Below the pieces are notes generated by a model. That model did no database searches and was not told the origin of the DNA. It saw only the letters and a list, made by a program, of their open reading frames with translations. This document shows, one piece after another, positions 63,476-64,000 of a stretch of 64,000 nucleotides of DNA. Position numbers and translations under genes: made by a program. How positions within the stretch are numbered: position 1 is the first letter of the stretch; every line of letters starts with the position of its first letter. Source of the DNA: Panulirus ornatus (taxonomy: Eukaryota > Arthropoda > Malacostraca > Decapoda > Palinuridae); contig NC_092289.1 in the NCBI RefSeq assembly GCF_036320965.1, forward strand, positions 23,651,778 through 23,715,777, in the 5' to 3' direction.

Positions 63476-63599
63476 CATAAAACGACCCAGCACTCTTAAT
63501 GTCCCAGATGACTGCTGTTAGCAAGAGTATTCCAAGAAGTTTTATGACTCGAGGAAAGGGTGATCGACCTTTTGCTGTTTTCATTTGGTTCAGCAATAT
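63476..63599 (-). CDS. TMEM214: TMEM214-like exon A (124 nt) with membrane helix
   Basis: The acceptor (GATATTTTACAG) ends at 63600 and the donor gtaagt starts at 63475. It reads 41 codons plus one base: ILLNQMKTAKGRSPFPRVIK, then the hydrophobic run LLGILLLTAVIW and DIKSAGSFY. A basic stretch before, about 15-17 hydrophobic residues and an acidic/basic end (WDIKS) describe the single C-terminal membrane anchor of TMEM214, an ER-membrane protein linked in the literature to ER-stress caspase-4 recruitment in mammals. The helix followed by HDLRSxSSF in human corresponds to WDIKSAGSF here. The exon begins at a codon boundary; the large cytosolic N-terminal part must lie right of the window. Confidence 0.85.
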
Positions 63600-64000
63600 C
63601 TGTAAAATATCATATTGTTAGATGGGGAACCTTTCTGATTATATCATAATTTCTATCTGCACATTGAAACATGAAAATCTGAAGATGACAAAAATCTCAA
63701 GTTACCAAATACTTCAAATAAACCAATCATCCCTTTTCACAACTCTTCTTTAATACCCATTAGCAACACAAAATTTCCTATCCAAAATTAAGTACTTCAG
63801 ATTAACTTTCTTCCTCCAAATATTCTAGTATTGCAGTCTTAACGTAATCCTCCAACATTTCCAGGACTTTACACTCAAGCACATTAAAGTACATACATAG
63901 GAAACAACTAAAACACCTTATTTTATGCTTAAACTTAAAAATATTGGATTTGATATTTGAAAAAACTCTCTGAGGCAGTGTCCCACTAGCTAGAAGGATC
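63600..64000. other. TMEM214-like intron, upstream part, to window end
   Basis: AT-rich sequence with the exon A acceptor at its left end. I see no further exon before the window edge. Confidence 0.6.

Overview
The window looks like animal nuclear DNA, most probably from a decapod crustacean (inference from the spliced, long-intron gene, the very dense (TA)n/(GA)n microsatellites and the style of the LINE families; no species marker is present). I recognise one host gene. Everything else identifiable is transposon remnants or simple repeats.

Host gene: four exons on the minus strand at 63476-63599, 62766-62862, 61428-61584 and 59379-59530 join in frame through canonical AG/GT sites. They encode the C-terminal membrane-anchored part of a TMEM214-family protein. 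A fifth, terminal exon is proposed at 28.9-30.5 kb: good acceptor, matching phase, short coding tail, long AT-rich 3' UTR and an AATAAA. If right, the last intron is about 28.9 kb and is packed with retrotransposons. The 5' part of the gene lies beyond the right edge.

Dominant repeat: one LINE family, here called LINE-A, RTE-like by its APE endonuclease, FADD-box reverse transcriptase and GRPxxRWxD-type C-terminus. It is present in about 17 pieces on both strands from 12.5 kb to 61.4 kb. Two pieces are close to full length in extent (45.06-48.04 minus; 50.46-53.29 plus); one retains an undamaged 488-codon reverse-transcriptase segment (15.38-16.84 minus). The others are 5'-truncated, internally deleted or decayed. 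The 5' UTR is built from an approximately 235-bp monomer ('module B') that also occurs alone between (TA)n arrays. The 3' end of the monomer and the 3' end of the LINE share a hairpin-forming motif. The 3' UTR exists in long and short versions. Nearly every end of these elements abuts a (TA)n or A/T run.

Layout: 0-12.5 kb has mostly unrecognised sequence with one isolated module B and decayed remains of a second LINE family (LINE-J, I/Jockey-like) at 2.3-3.7 kb and 7.4-8.7 kb. 12.5-18.1 kb is a cluster of three LINE-A pieces with a local duplication. 18.1-28.9 kb is mostly unrecognised, with a minisatellite and a LINE-A cluster at 21.5-22.7 kb. 28.9-59.4 kb is the proposed last intron, holding LINE-A copies, a Tigger/pogo-like DNA transposon (49.2-50.2 kb) and a CR1/Jockey-like RT relic (53.8-54.2 kb). 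59.4-64 kb holds the TMEM214 exons.

No tRNA, rRNA, CRISPR array or prokaryotic feature was seen.
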